A program made the position numbers and the translations under genes. This document shows positions 16,944 through 24,967 of a stretch of DNA of 64,000 nt, in pieces. The notes beneath the pieces are model-generated. The model saw only the letters and a list, made by a program, of their open reading frames with translations. It was not told where the DNA came from and made no database searches. Position 1 is the first letter of the stretch. The number at the start of each line of letters is the position of its first letter. The DNA comes from Zunongwangia profunda SM-A87 (GTDB taxonomy: Bacteria; Bacteroidota; Bacteroidia; Flavobacteriales; Flavobacteriaceae). The DNA is taken from the NCBI RefSeq assembly GCF_000023465.1, contig NC_014041.1:1757001-1821000 (forward strand). Reading direction: 5' to 3'.

Positions 16944-18137
16944 ATGAACATACACGAATATCAAGGAAAAGAGATTCTAGGTAGCTTTGGAGTACGTACT
17001 CAAAGAGGGATCGTAGCCCAAACTGCAGAAGAAGCTGTAAAAGCCGCAAAAGAACTAACAGAGCAAACCGGGACCGGATGGCACGTAATCAAAGCACAGG
17101 TTCATGCAGGTGGTCGTGGTAAAGGAGGCGGCGTTAAGCTTGCAAAAAACCTTAAAGAAGTAGAGCAGATTGCCGGAGAAATCATAGGGATGAATTTGGT
17201 AACTCCTCAAACCTCTGCGGAAGGTAAAAAAGTGCACCAGGTATACGTAGCAGAAGATGTTTATTACCCAGGAGATAGCGAACCAGAAGAATATTATATG
17301 TCGGTTTTATTAAACCGTGCAACAGGTCGCAATATGATTATGTATTCTACGGAAGGTGGAATGGATATTGAAACCGTTGCGGAAGAAACACCGCATTTAA
17401 TTTTTACCGAAGAGATTGATCCTGCCACAGGACTTTTACCTTTCCAGGCCAGGAAAATTGCCTTTAATCTAGGTCTTAGTGGAACAGCTTTTAAAGAAAT
17501 GACAAAATTTGTCACCTCTCTTTATACTGCATTCGATAAATCTGATTCCTCTTTATTCGAGATTAACCCGGTACTTAAAACAAGTGACGACAAGATTTTA
17601 GCAGTAGATGCTAAAGTTACTTTAGATGACAATGCACTTTTCCGTCACAAAGACTACGCAGAGATGCGTGATAAGCGTGAAGAAAACCCTACTGAAGTAG
17701 AAGCAAAGGAAGTAGGTCTTAACTATGTGGATCTAGACGGTAACGTAGGTTGTATGGTTAATGGTGCTGGTCTTGCTATGGCAACCATGGATCTTATTAA
17801 ACAAGCTGGTGGTGAGCCTGCAAACTTCCTTGATGTAGGAGGTACTGCAGATGCTAAACGTGTAGAAGAAGCTTTTAGATTAATTTTAAAAGATGAAAAA
17901 GTAGAAGCCATTCTTGTGAATATTTTTGGAGGTATCGTACGTTGTGACCGTGTGGCACAAGGTATTGTAGATGCTTATAAAAATATGGGAGATGCAATTA
18001 AGGTTCCTATTATTGTAAGATTACAAGGTACCAATGCCGATGTCGCGAAGAAACTGATCGACGAAAGTGGTCTGGCAGTTTCCAGTGCCGTACAATTTAA
18101 AGAAGCAGCAGATAAAGTACAGGCTGTGCTTTCTTAA
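16944..18137 (+). CDS. sucC: succinyl-CoA synthetase (ADP-forming), beta subunit
   Basis: The 397-residue product matches the usual length. It begins with the family start MNIHEYQGKEIL, has the ATP-grasp region (KAQVHAGGRGKGGGVKLAK, about residues 51-69), and the C-terminal CoA-ligase domain with DVGGTADAKRVEEAF and LVNIFGGIVRCD. It forms succinate and ATP in the TCA cycle with SucD. sucD is not next to it; a terminator follows at 18249, so the alpha subunit must be encoded elsewhere, which is common in Bacteroidota. Confidence 0.97.
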   Translation: MNIHEYQGKEILGSFGVRTQRGIVAQTAEEAVKAAKELTEQTGTGWHVIKAQVHAGGRGKGGGVKLAKNLKEVEQIAGEIIGMNLVTPQTSAEGKKVHQVYVAEDVYYPGDSEPEEYYMSVLLNRATGRNMIMYSTEGGMDIETVAEETPHLIFTEEIDPATGLLPFQARKIAFNLGLSGTAFKEMTKFVTSLYTAFDKSDSSLFEINPVLKTSDDKILAVDAKVTLDDNALFRHKDYAEMRDKREENPTEVEAKEVGLNYVDLDGNVGCMVNGAGLAMATMDLIKQAGGEPANFLDVGGTADAKRVEEAFRLILKDEKVEAILVNIFGGIVRCDRVAQGIVDAYKNMGDAIKVPIIVRLQGTNADVAKKLIDESGLAVSSAVQFKEAADKVQAVLS

Positions 18138-18248
18138 GCTGTTAATCATATTTTTACTAGTAACTTTCTTCTGGGCAATCCCAGGCATTTAAGTTCAAAA
18201 AATATATTTTATAAACGAGATAAGATATTTGAATCTCGATTACAGACT

Positions 18249-18278
18249 AAAGCCCGCCAATTGGCGGGCTTTTTTGTT
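18249..18278 (+). terminator. rho-independent terminator after sucC
   Basis: A GC-rich 10-bp stem (AAAGCCCGCC / GGCGGGCTTT) with loop AATT precedes a T-run. It lies 111 bases past the sucC stop, so the 3' untranslated region is long. Confidence 0.9.
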
Positions 18279-18400
18279 TATTATAATCATGACCTTTAAT
18301 GTATAAACGTTAAAAACATCTTAAAAATCAGTGTGTTGTGTAACAATCGCTGTTTTACTACCGTCTTTTTAGTGTATTAACTTTTTAAACATTTTTTATC

Positions 18401-18751
18401 ATGAAAAAATTCAAATCTTTATTGCTAGCTTTAGCAATCGCGTTTTGCAGTACAGTAGCTGTAAATGCAAACAATCCAGAGAAGGCTATCAAGCCAGATC
18501 CAAGAATGATGAGTATCGAAATTTCTTCTTTACTAAAGCACCACAAACTAAATCTTAAAAAAGATATCAGGGCAAATGTTCTTTTAGCGATAAATAAGGA
18601 TCACGAAATCGTTGTGTTATCTGTAGAGGCAGAAAGCGAAACTGTAAAACGCTTTATTAAGGAAAAACTTAATTACAAGAAAATTCACTGTACAGTTAAC
18701 CCAGATGTAGAAGAATTTAAATTACCTGTTACCCTTAAGGCAAACGCCTAA
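18401..18751 (+). CDS. small exported protein, unknown function
   Basis: The product has 116 residues. A clean signal peptide (about residues 1-23, ending VAVNA) leaves a mature basic protein of about 93 residues with alternating strands and helices (NVLLAINKDHEIVVLSVEAE, then TVKRFIKEKLNYKKIHC). The beta-alpha layout recalls small periplasmic domains such as the TonB C-terminal fold, but I cannot assign it. It is flanked by terminators, so it is its own unit. Flavobacteria carry many such short secreted proteins. Confidence 0.7.
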   Translation: MKKFKSLLLALAIAFCSTVAVNANNPEKAIKPDPRMMSIEISSLLKHHKLNLKKDIRANVLLAINKDHEIVVLSVEAESETVKRFIKEKLNYKKIHCTVNPDVEEFKLPVTLKANA

Positions 18752-18795
18752 CCAGCCCTTTTCTAAAGATCAATCAATAAACGTAGAAAACTACA

Positions 18796-18831
18796 AAGGC
18801 TGTGAGCACATCAACTCACAGCCTTATTTTT
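18796..18831. terminator. bidirectional terminator
   Basis: An 11-bp stem (AAGGCTGTGAG at 18796-18806 with CTCACAGCCTT at 18815-18825) and 8-base loop is followed by ATTTTTT on the plus strand. It sits between two convergent genes; it serves the small exported protein and may also help end the MBL-fold gene. Confidence 0.85.
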
Positions 18832-18860
18832 TGCTTAAAAATTAAAGTAAAACGATAAAA

Positions 18861-19667
18861 TTACATTTCTGGATACCAGTCCAGTAAAATAACTTCAATA
18901 CTATCGTTCTTTTCCTGAACTAAGGATTTAAATTTTTCAACATCTGCTAGTCCATCTTTGCCGCGATAGTGATAAGGATACACTTTTTTGGGAGCAAAGG
19001 CTAAAACACCTTCAGCAGCTTGATCTACCGGCATGGTATATGGAAGGTTCATGCAAACTAATGCTGCATCAATATTTTTAAGATTACGCATTTCAGGAAT
19101 ATCTTCGGTATCTCCAGAAATATATAAACGTTTACCGTTTTTCTCTAACACGTAACCATTACCACGACCTTTTATGTGCATGGCGTCATCCACTTCAGGA
19201 AGATTATACATTGGTAAGGCTTCAATAGTAAAGCCTTCTAATTGCATACGGTCTCCATTGGCCATGACCATTAGATTGGCCTGTAAAGTTTCTGGTAATT
19301 GTTCTTTAACCGCTTGTGGAACGATAATTTTTGTGTCACCAAGTTCAAGACCTTCCAGGGTTTCGGCATTCATATGATCGCCATGAATATCTGTAATTAA
19401 AATAAAATTTGGCTTATCCATTTCTGTAAACAATTCGGCACCGCCAACAGGATCGGTGTAAAACACCGCATCATCCCAATTAATTACAGCCGTCGCATGA
19501 GACACGGGTTCAATATTAATATTTGCTTCCTCCTGTTCGTTCATGTCGTCATTCAATGCGGTACTTTCTTCTGCAGGGATCATTTCTCCCGGTTCGGCAT
19601 CAGACTTATTATTTTTACAGGCTGTTAAAGCCGCTATCGTAGCAAGGCTAAAAATCAGTTTTTTCAT
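18861..19667 (-). CDS. MBL-fold metallo-hydrolase lipoprotein (UlaG-like)
   Basis: The start chosen is the ATG at 19667 (268 residues), giving a lipoprotein signal (MKKLIFSLATIAALTACKNN); a longer frame from 19718 would bury it. After an acidic linker comes the metallo-beta-lactamase-fold region: LITDIHGDHMNAETLEGLEL has the D-x-H-x-D-H ligands, RLYISGDTEDIPEM the later Asp, and VYPYHYRGKDG the last His. The family hydrolyses esters, lactones or phosphodiesters; the substrate is unknown. The lipid anchor places it in the periplasm or on the cell surface. It lies 70 bases after the GNAT gene on the same strand. Confidence 0.85.
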   Translation of the reverse strand: MKKLIFSLATIAALTACKNNKSDAEPGEMIPAEESTALNDDMNEQEEANINIEPVSHATAVINWDDAVFYTDPVGGAELFTEMDKPNFILITDIHGDHMNAETLEGLELGDTKIIVPQAVKEQLPETLQANLMVMANGDRMQLEGFTIEALPMYNLPEVDDAMHIKGRGNGYVLEKNGKRLYISGDTEDIPEMRNLKNIDAALVCMNLPYTMPVDQAAEGVLAFAPKKVYPYHYRGKDGLADVEKFKSLVQEKNDSIEVILLDWYPEM

Positions 19668-19737
19668 TGTTCCAAGATTTTGATTGGAGTATAAAATTAC
19701 AGAAGACAAATAAAACAAAAGCTTGTTTTACAAAGAT

Positions 19738-20196
19738 TTAAGACAAACGGAGTTTCATTTTAATATCTCCACGTGCATAAGGATTATTTTCTTCTATCGG
19801 GATTTCCTGAAAACCGAATTTTCGATAGATATGAATAGCATTTTCTAGCTTCCTGTTACTATAGATAATGAGTGATTCCCAAGGTTGGCTTTTCGCAAAA
19901 TTGATGGTATGCTCCATAAGCTTTTGACCAATCTGTTTGCCACGGTGATTTGGTGAAATAGCCATTTTGGTTAATTCGAATATATTTTCTTCGATTTTCA
20001 TCAGTGCTACACAACCAATAATTTCTGTGTTGTCTCTTACCAGGAAAATATGTCCGCCGGGTTTAATGATATATTTTTCAGGTTTTCCCAAAACTTCTTC
20101 ATCATGAGGTTCTACCCAAAAGAAGGCTTCTAACCATTGAATATTCAGCTTTTTAAAGTCGCCACGATATTGGGGTTCAAATGCTATAATTTCCAT
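19738..20196 (-). CDS. GNAT-family N-acetyltransferase
   Basis: The start is placed at ATG 20196 (152 residues, MEIIAFEPQYRGDFKKLN), because the 15 residues before it in the open frame do not match the fold. The acetyl-CoA loop is ISPNHRGKQIGQKLMEHTIN (Q/R-x-x-G-x-G type), preceded by the strand FELTKMAI and followed by IYSNRKLENAIHIYRKFGFQ. The substrate is unknown. It may be co-transcribed with the MBL-fold gene. Confidence 0.85.
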   Translation of the reverse strand: MEIIAFEPQYRGDFKKLNIQWLEAFFWVEPHDEEVLGKPEKYIIKPGGHIFLVRDNTEIIGCVALMKIEENIFELTKMAISPNHRGKQIGQKLMEHTINFAKSQPWESLIIYSNRKLENAIHIYRKFGFQEIPIEENNPYARGDIKMKLRLS

Positions 20197-20317
20197 ACTT
20201 CTCTTTTTTAGCAAATGTACTATTTTACTCGATTTTCCCATAAATATCCCCTCATGTGGGTATGTTACTGCACTATTGTTTTAACTACAATTGTAAGGAT
20301 CAAACCATAATCTTAAA

Positions 20318-20509
20318 ATGAAGCTTTTTAAATCTTTAGGTATTTTAGGTATTATTCTTTTTCTGGCCTGCAGTGGAATATCAGGAGAAGAAAATATTAA
20401 GACACTTCCACAAAATCAATTTAAGAAGCAACAATTAGATTCTGTGCAGTTTTATAACCATCGCTCACACCGAATAAAAAGAGGGCAGAAAGCAATAATA
20501 CGATATTAA
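20318..20509 (+). CDS. small lipoprotein-like peptide
   Basis: The open frame encodes 63 residues from an ATG. A basic start, a hydrophobic run and a lipobox-like LFLACSG (Cys at about residue 18) suggest a lipoprotein signal, followed by a short, basic and glutamine-rich mature part. No family is recognised. It sits 60 bases before the trehalase on the same strand and may share its transcript. It is small enough to be chance, but the signal sequence argues for a real gene. Confidence 0.45.
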   Translation: MKLFKSLGILGIILFLACSGISGEENIKTLPQNQFKKQQLDSVQFYNHRSHRIKRGQKAIIRY

Positions 20510-20569
20510 CTTTCCTAAAGTTATTGATCTTATCTATATTTATATTCCTTCTAATTGAATCGAAAAACT

Positions 20570-22198
20570 ATGATAAGACTGTATCAAAACTTACTTTATG
20601 TTCTTATAGTGGCTTTAACTTTTGTAGCTTGTAAAGAAGAGCCAAAACAAGAAATAACCAGGGAAGAGAAAAGAATTGTCATTTTACCTCCTGAAGAATT
20701 GTATGCTGATCTTTTTTACGAAATTCAACAAAATGAGAACTTGTTTAGTGATAGCAAAACCTTTGTGGATGCTATTCCCGAAAATTCGTTGGATAGTATA
20801 AAACGGGAATATGAAAAAATTAAAAATAAAGGAGATTCAGCGATGTTTAAGTTTCTAAGGGATAATTTCCAGTTACCCGGAGAAGAAACCTCGCAGGGCT
20901 ATCAAACAGATTCTTCTGATATTGCTACACATATAAAGAAGTTATGGTCGGTTTTAAAACGACCTGCTGATGAGAAGTTAAGTGGAACTTTAATTCCTTT
21001 ACCGTATTCATATATAGTTCCTGGTGGGCGCTTTCGTGAAATTTATTACTGGGACAGTTATTTTACCATGCTGGGCTTACAGGTTGATGGCGAAGTAGAA
21101 ACCATACAGCACATGATCGATAATTTTTCCTATTTGATTAATAAATTTGGATTTATCCCCAATGGAAACCGTACTTATTATTTAAGTAGGTCGCAACCGC
21201 CGTTTTATTCACTAATGATCGATGTCTTAGCCGAAGAAAAAGGCAACACGGTATATGCCAAATACTTACCAGAATTAGAAAAAGAATATCAATTTTGGAT
21301 GGAAGGTGTTAAGAATCTTTCTGAAAGAGATTCGGTTTTAAATAGAGTGGTACGAATGCCAGATGGTAGTATCCTTAACCGGTATTATGATAACAAAAAT
21401 ACACCGCGACCAGAAAGTTATCGGGAAGACATCAAGACTGCTGAAGAAGCAGTGAATCACAATCAAGAACGTAGTGAAGAGGAAGTCTATCGGGATTTAA
21501 GAGCAGCAGCCGAATCGGGCTGGGACTTTTCCAGTAGATGGATAAAACCAGATAAAAGCGGAAGCTTTAATTTATCTGCCATTCATACTACAGATATATT
21601 ACCTGTAGACCTAAATAGTTTGCTCTATCACTTAGAAAAAACCATTGCAAAAGCCTATCTCATCAATGAAAATCCAGATAAAGCAAAAGCATATAAAGAA
21701 CTTGCTGTAAATCGCAGTGCAGCCATAGAAAAATATTTTTGGGATACTGCTACTGGTTTTTACATGGATTATGATTTTAAAATGGGGCAACATACTCCGG
21801 TAATTTCTGTAGCCGGAGTTTATCCTTTATTCTTTGAGATCGCTACAGATGATCAAGCACAAAAAGTAGCCGAAGTTATCGAATCTCGATTATTAAAAGA
21901 AGGCGGAGTAGTGAGTACTTCCAATCATACCAGGCAGCAATGGGATGCACCAAATGGCTGGGCACCCTTACAATGGATTACTTATAAAGGACTTCAACAT
22001 TATCAAATTTCAGATCTGGGCAATACCATTAAAGAGCGATGGACAAGCTTAAACGAACAAGTGTATGAGCGAACCTATAAAATGACCGAGAAATATAATG
22101 TAGAAGATCTTTCTAAAGAAAGTGGAGGAGGTGAATATCCCACCCAGGACGGATTTGGGTGGAGTAATGGTGTTTATAAGAAATTAACGTCTGAATAA
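20570..22198 (+). CDS. treA: alpha,alpha-trehalase, lipoprotein (GH37)
   Basis: The start is the ATG at 20570 (542 residues); a TTG at 20555 is in frame but less likely. A lipoprotein signal ends at FVACKEE. Both GH37 signatures are present: PGGRFREIYYWDSY (about residue 150) and QWDAPNGWAP (about residue 457), with the catalytic Asp and Glu regions (ESGWDFSSRW and ESGGGEYPTQDGFGW) in between and after. It splits trehalose into two glucose in the periplasm or at the surface. The SDR that follows after 48 bases resembles glucose 1-dehydrogenase, so the product may be oxidised at once. Confidence 0.95.
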   Translation: MIRLYQNLLYVLIVALTFVACKEEPKQEITREEKRIVILPPEELYADLFYEIQQNENLFSDSKTFVDAIPENSLDSIKREYEKIKNKGDSAMFKFLRDNFQLPGEETSQGYQTDSSDIATHIKKLWSVLKRPADEKLSGTLIPLPYSYIVPGGRFREIYYWDSYFTMLGLQVDGEVETIQHMIDNFSYLINKFGFIPNGNRTYYLSRSQPPFYSLMIDVLAEEKGNTVYAKYLPELEKEYQFWMEGVKNLSERDSVLNRVVRMPDGSILNRYYDNKNTPRPESYREDIKTAEEAVNHNQERSEEEVYRDLRAAAESGWDFSSRWIKPDKSGSFNLSAIHTTDILPVDLNSLLYHLEKTIAKAYLINENPDKAKAYKELAVNRSAAIEKYFWDTATGFYMDYDFKMGQHTPVISVAGVYPLFFEIATDDQAQKVAEVIESRLLKEGGVVSTSNHTRQQWDAPNGWAPLQWITYKGLQHYQISDLGNTIKERWTSLNEQVYERTYKMTEKYNVEDLSKESGGGEYPTQDGFGWSNGVYKKLTSE

Positions 22199-22246
22199 CA
22201 TATTTTAGATTACAATTCGGCTAACTTTAAAAGAAAAAAGGAAGTT

Positions 22247-23065
22247 ATGCAGAAACCTAACCAACGATTAAAAGGTCAAACTTGTATAGTAACAGGATCT
22301 AGCTCTGGTATTGGCAAAGCTGTGGCTATTGCCATAGGTAAAGAAGGCGCCAACGTAATTATTAATTATCATTCCAGTAAAGAGGAAGCTGAAGAAGTAG
22401 CACACGAAATTAGCGAATGTAAACTTAGCGGTGATTCCATAGTGGTAAAAGCAGATGTAAGTAAGGAAGACGAAGTAAAGAAGATCTTTAAAGCTGGTAT
22501 AAATAAATTCGGAACCATAGATATTTGTGTGCCTAACGCTGGAATGCAGCAGGATGCTGCACTTCACGAAATGACATTAGACCAATGGAATGCAGTTATC
22601 AATATTAATCTTACGGGCCAGTTTTTAGCATGTAGAGAAGCTATTAAAGAATTTATGCGCCGTGGGATGCGTCCGGAAGTTTCTAAGTCTTTAGGTAAAA
22701 TTATTCATATGAGCTCGGTTCATGAAATAATACCATGGGCTGGTCACGCTAATTATGCAGCTTCGAAAGGTGGAATAGAAATGCTTATGAAAACTATTTG
22801 CCAGGAGTACGCTCCAAAAAAAGTACGCTGCAATAGTATCGCACCCGGAGCCATAAAAACAGATATTAATAAGGATGTTTGGGAAACTAAGGAAGGTAGA
22901 GAACAAATGAAAAAAGTGATCCCTTATAATAAAATAGGGGAACCAGAAGACATTGGTAGCGTTGCAGCATGGTTAGCTTCAGATGAATCTGAATATATTA
23001 ATGGAGCAACCATTTTTGTTGATGGAGGAATGACCTGTTATCCGGGTTTTACCAATAATGGATAA
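22247..23065 (+). CDS. SDR-family oxidoreductase, glucose 1-dehydrogenase-like
   Basis: The 272-residue protein is a classical short-chain dehydrogenase: cofactor loop VTGSSSGIGKA (about residues 15-25), VPNAGMQ, catalytic Ser in IIHMSSVHEI and YAASKGG with Tyr and Lys near residue 170, and the C-terminal FVDGGMTCYPGF typical of the glucose 1-dehydrogenase subgroup. A good ribosome-binding site (AAAAAAGGA) precedes the ATG. It has no signal peptide, so it acts in the cytoplasm. Its place behind the trehalase suggests it oxidises glucose; that is inference from context and subgroup. Confidence 0.85.
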   Translation: MQKPNQRLKGQTCIVTGSSSGIGKAVAIAIGKEGANVIINYHSSKEEAEEVAHEISECKLSGDSIVVKADVSKEDEVKKIFKAGINKFGTIDICVPNAGMQQDAALHEMTLDQWNAVININLTGQFLACREAIKEFMRRGMRPEVSKSLGKIIHMSSVHEIIPWAGHANYAASKGGIEMLMKTICQEYAPKKVRCNSIAPGAIKTDINKDVWETKEGREQMKKVIPYNKIGEPEDIGSVAAWLASDESEYINGATIFVDGGMTCYPGFTNNG

Positions 23066-23120
23066 ATTCTAGTGTAAAATTGTATCTTTCTACTGCATTT
23101 TCAGTCTACATAGAAAACCT

Positions 23121-23234
23121 ATGGATATGAATGATTGCGAATGTACCCAGTGTGAATGTAACAACTGCGATTGTGAGAATTGCGCAACTACAAGTTGCCC
23201 TTGCGAGAATTGTAAATGTGATTGCACTTGTTGA
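23121..23234 (+). CDS. 37-residue cysteine-rich, metallothionein-like protein
   Basis: A short open frame from ATG 23121 (or the second ATG at 23127) to TGA at 23232-23234 encodes 37 residues, of which 13 are cysteine: positions 6, 8, 11, 13, 16, 18, 21, 26, 28, 31, 33, 35 and 37. They fall in C-x-C and C-x-x-C pairs; eight Asp/Glu and one Lys make up most of the rest, and there is no His. This is the composition of a metallothionein, able to bind several soft metal ions through thiolates. It ends 19 bases before a SigZ-type sigma gene, whose ribosome-binding site (GAAAGGA) lies in the gap. It may be a metal store, a thiol buffer, or a translated leader that senses cysteine or metal supply. 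I know no named family that fits exactly. Confidence 0.65.
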   Translation: MDMNDCECTQCECNNCDCENCATTSCPCENCKCDCTC

Positions 23235-23253
23235 GTTTAGAAAGGATAATTTT

Positions 23254-23790
23254 ATGGACACCAAAGAGATTTGGAACAAGTATCAGGAAGAGTTTTATTT
23301 CTTTATTCTGAAACGAACAAGGAATGGAGATTGCGCAAATGACATTTTACAAAGTTCATTTTTAAAAATCCATAAGAATTTGGATAAACTGAAAGATCCG
23401 GGAAAATTAAAATCCTGGGCCTTTCAGATTATTCGAAATGAGATCAATGATTATTTGAATCGTTCGATTTTTGACATAACTGATGCTAAATTGCAGTGTT
23501 TAGATGAGGATTTGAATCCATTTACTGAAGTTTGCTGTTTTGATAAATTTTTATCGGACTTGCCAAAGGAATACTGCGATGTTATGAAGCTTGTGTATAT
23601 TGATGGGAAACCACAAAAAGAAGCCGCAGCATGTATGGGCATATCACTCGCAAATACAAAAGCCCGTATTCGGCGTTCAAAAATAATGATGATAGATCGC
23701 TTTAAAGAATGTTGTAAATACGAAACGAATATCGATGGGAAACTAGTAGGCCAGGCTAAATGCACGAACTGTGAATCACCAAATCTTTAG
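23254..23790 (+). CDS. sigZ: SigZ-type ECF RNA polymerase sigma factor, cysteine-rich
   Basis: The start is ATG 23254 (178 residues, MDTKEIWNKYQ) behind GAAAGGA; the open frame extends 41 codons upstream only because it crosses the Cys-rich gene in another frame. Region 2 (DILQSSFLKIHKNLDKLKD) and region 4 (IDGKPQKEAAACMGISLANT) are clear. As in SigZ of Bacillus, a CC pair precedes region 4 (Cys94-95, then FDKFL) and another follows it (Cys153-154), with a C-terminal C-x-x-C (170, 173); ten Cys in all. This suggests direct metal or redox sensing instead of an anti-sigma partner, which is inference. It follows the 37-residue Cys-rich gene by 19 bases. Confidence 0.85.
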   Translation: MDTKEIWNKYQEEFYFFILKRTRNGDCANDILQSSFLKIHKNLDKLKDPGKLKSWAFQIIRNEINDYLNRSIFDITDAKLQCLDEDLNPFTEVCCFDKFLSDLPKEYCDVMKLVYIDGKPQKEAAACMGISLANTKARIRRSKIMMIDRFKECCKYETNIDGKLVGQAKCTNCESPNL

Positions 23791-23957
23791 ATGCTTTCCA
23801 GAACATAACGATCGCCAATTTCACTAGTCAAGATGAGTTGATCATTTTTGAAAATGAATGTCTATCAGCATTAAGAATTAAAGACCAGTTAAATTCAATG
23901 ATCCAAATACGTTGGTTAGAAAAATGTAACTGTATGAAACCCTTATTTAGGAATTAA
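23775..23957 (+). other. open frame without a standard start after sigZ
   Basis: In another frame, 60 sense codons run from 23775 (overlapping the end of sigZ) to a TAA at 23955-23957. The translation reads like protein (LDAFQNITIANFTSQDELII, later RWLEKCNC) with a C-x-C pair. Only a TTG and late ATG codons could start it. It may be the remnant of a gene, a frameshifted tail, or chance. It reaches the convergent hutG. Confidence 0.25.
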
Positions 23958-24967
23958 ATCTCTATAATTTTTTCTTCAGAAATAAAATCACAAACCAGGT
24001 AGCTTAAGGCTTTGCCTACCTGTCCAAGGTTTTCTTTGGAAGGCGCCGCTTCGCATAAGTGCAGATACTGACAATTGCTGAAATTATAGGTTTTAAGAAA
24101 GTTTCTTATTTCTTCCAGCTTAATTCCCGAAGGTGTTTGTGCACTGCTCGGGAAATCTTTAATACTGTCACAATCAATCTCTAGTCCGCTTTGAGATTGG
24201 AAAACAAAATCTGCAGCTGATTTTAGTGATTTTTGAACGAATTTGGAATCTTTTCCCATTAAATATTCAAACAACTGAAATTGGATGTTTTTATCAGATA
24301 TTATTTCTTCAAAAATATATTGAGGCGTGTAATTTTGGTGCAAACCGAAAATAAAATAGCGGTTTAGAAAACCTTCAGATTTAGCAAAACTGAATCCATT
24401 ACCGCTATGCCGGTGTTCCAGTTTTCGTAAATCGGTATGCGCGTCGATATTCAATACATTTATAGCAGATTTTAGAGCTTTAGAAGCTCCTTTTATATTT
24501 CCGTAGGCATTATTATGACCGCCGCCTATGATGATCGGGATTTTTCCGGAGGCAACAATGATTTCGATCACTTCTGAAATCCTATGATCTATTTCTTCAA
24601 CCAGTTTACCCAAATTTGTGAAATAATCAGGACTATTTTTATCCAAATTTGATGCTTTTTCCATCAAATCTTTTACGGTTAATTCACCTAAAATCGCAAT
24701 GTTTGAAGGATAGGTATACTCGTTTACCTGAATATTTAAAAATGAATTTAGAAAAGCTTCCCAGGCTTTAGAAGTCCCGGGTTTACCATGGTTGGCGCGA
24801 ACGCCAATATCTTCAGGAATTCCTAGTAGAATATACCTTTGTTTTAGATTCGATAATTCAAATACATTTTTTACAAAACCTATTTTTTCTCCGAATTTGG
24901 TTTCTCCAGGTCTACCCGAAATTTTATGTTGAATCTCATCAAAATTATAAAACTTAACCAGTAGCAT
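23954..24967 (-). CDS. hutG: formimidoylglutamase (arginase/ureohydrolase family)
   Basis: The 337-residue product belongs to the ureohydrolase fold. IIIGGGHNNAYGNIKG holds the first manganese ligand, NIDAHTDLRKLEHRHSGNGF the D-x-H-x-D set, and LEIDCDSIKDFPSS the D-x-D near the C-terminal third. It should cleave N-formimidoyl-L-glutamate to glutamate and formamide, the last step of the histidine degradation route; arginase or agmatinase activity is the alternative. The neighbour hutI overlaps its start by one base (TAATG), which supports the Hut assignment. Confidence 0.85.
   Translation of the reverse strand: MLLVKFYNFDEIQHKISGRPGETKFGEKIGFVKNVFELSNLKQRYILLGIPEDIGVRANHGKPGTSKAWEAFLNSFLNIQVNEYTYPSNIAILGELTVKDLMEKASNLDKNSPDYFTNLGKLVEEIDHRISEVIEIIVASGKIPIIIGGGHNNAYGNIKGASKALKSAINVLNIDAHTDLRKLEHRHSGNGFSFAKSEGFLNRYFIFGLHQNYTPQYIFEEIISDKNIQFQLFEYLMGKDSKFVQKSLKSAADFVFQSQSGLEIDCDSIKDFPSSAQTPSGIKLEEIRNFLKTYNFSNCQYLHLCEAAPSKENLGQVGKALSYLVCDFISEEKIIEI

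Noticed and set aside
23131..23253. 41-codon N-terminal extension of the sigma factor
   Set aside because: It arises by reading the Cys-rich gene in another frame; a good ribosome-binding site and family start lie at 23254.
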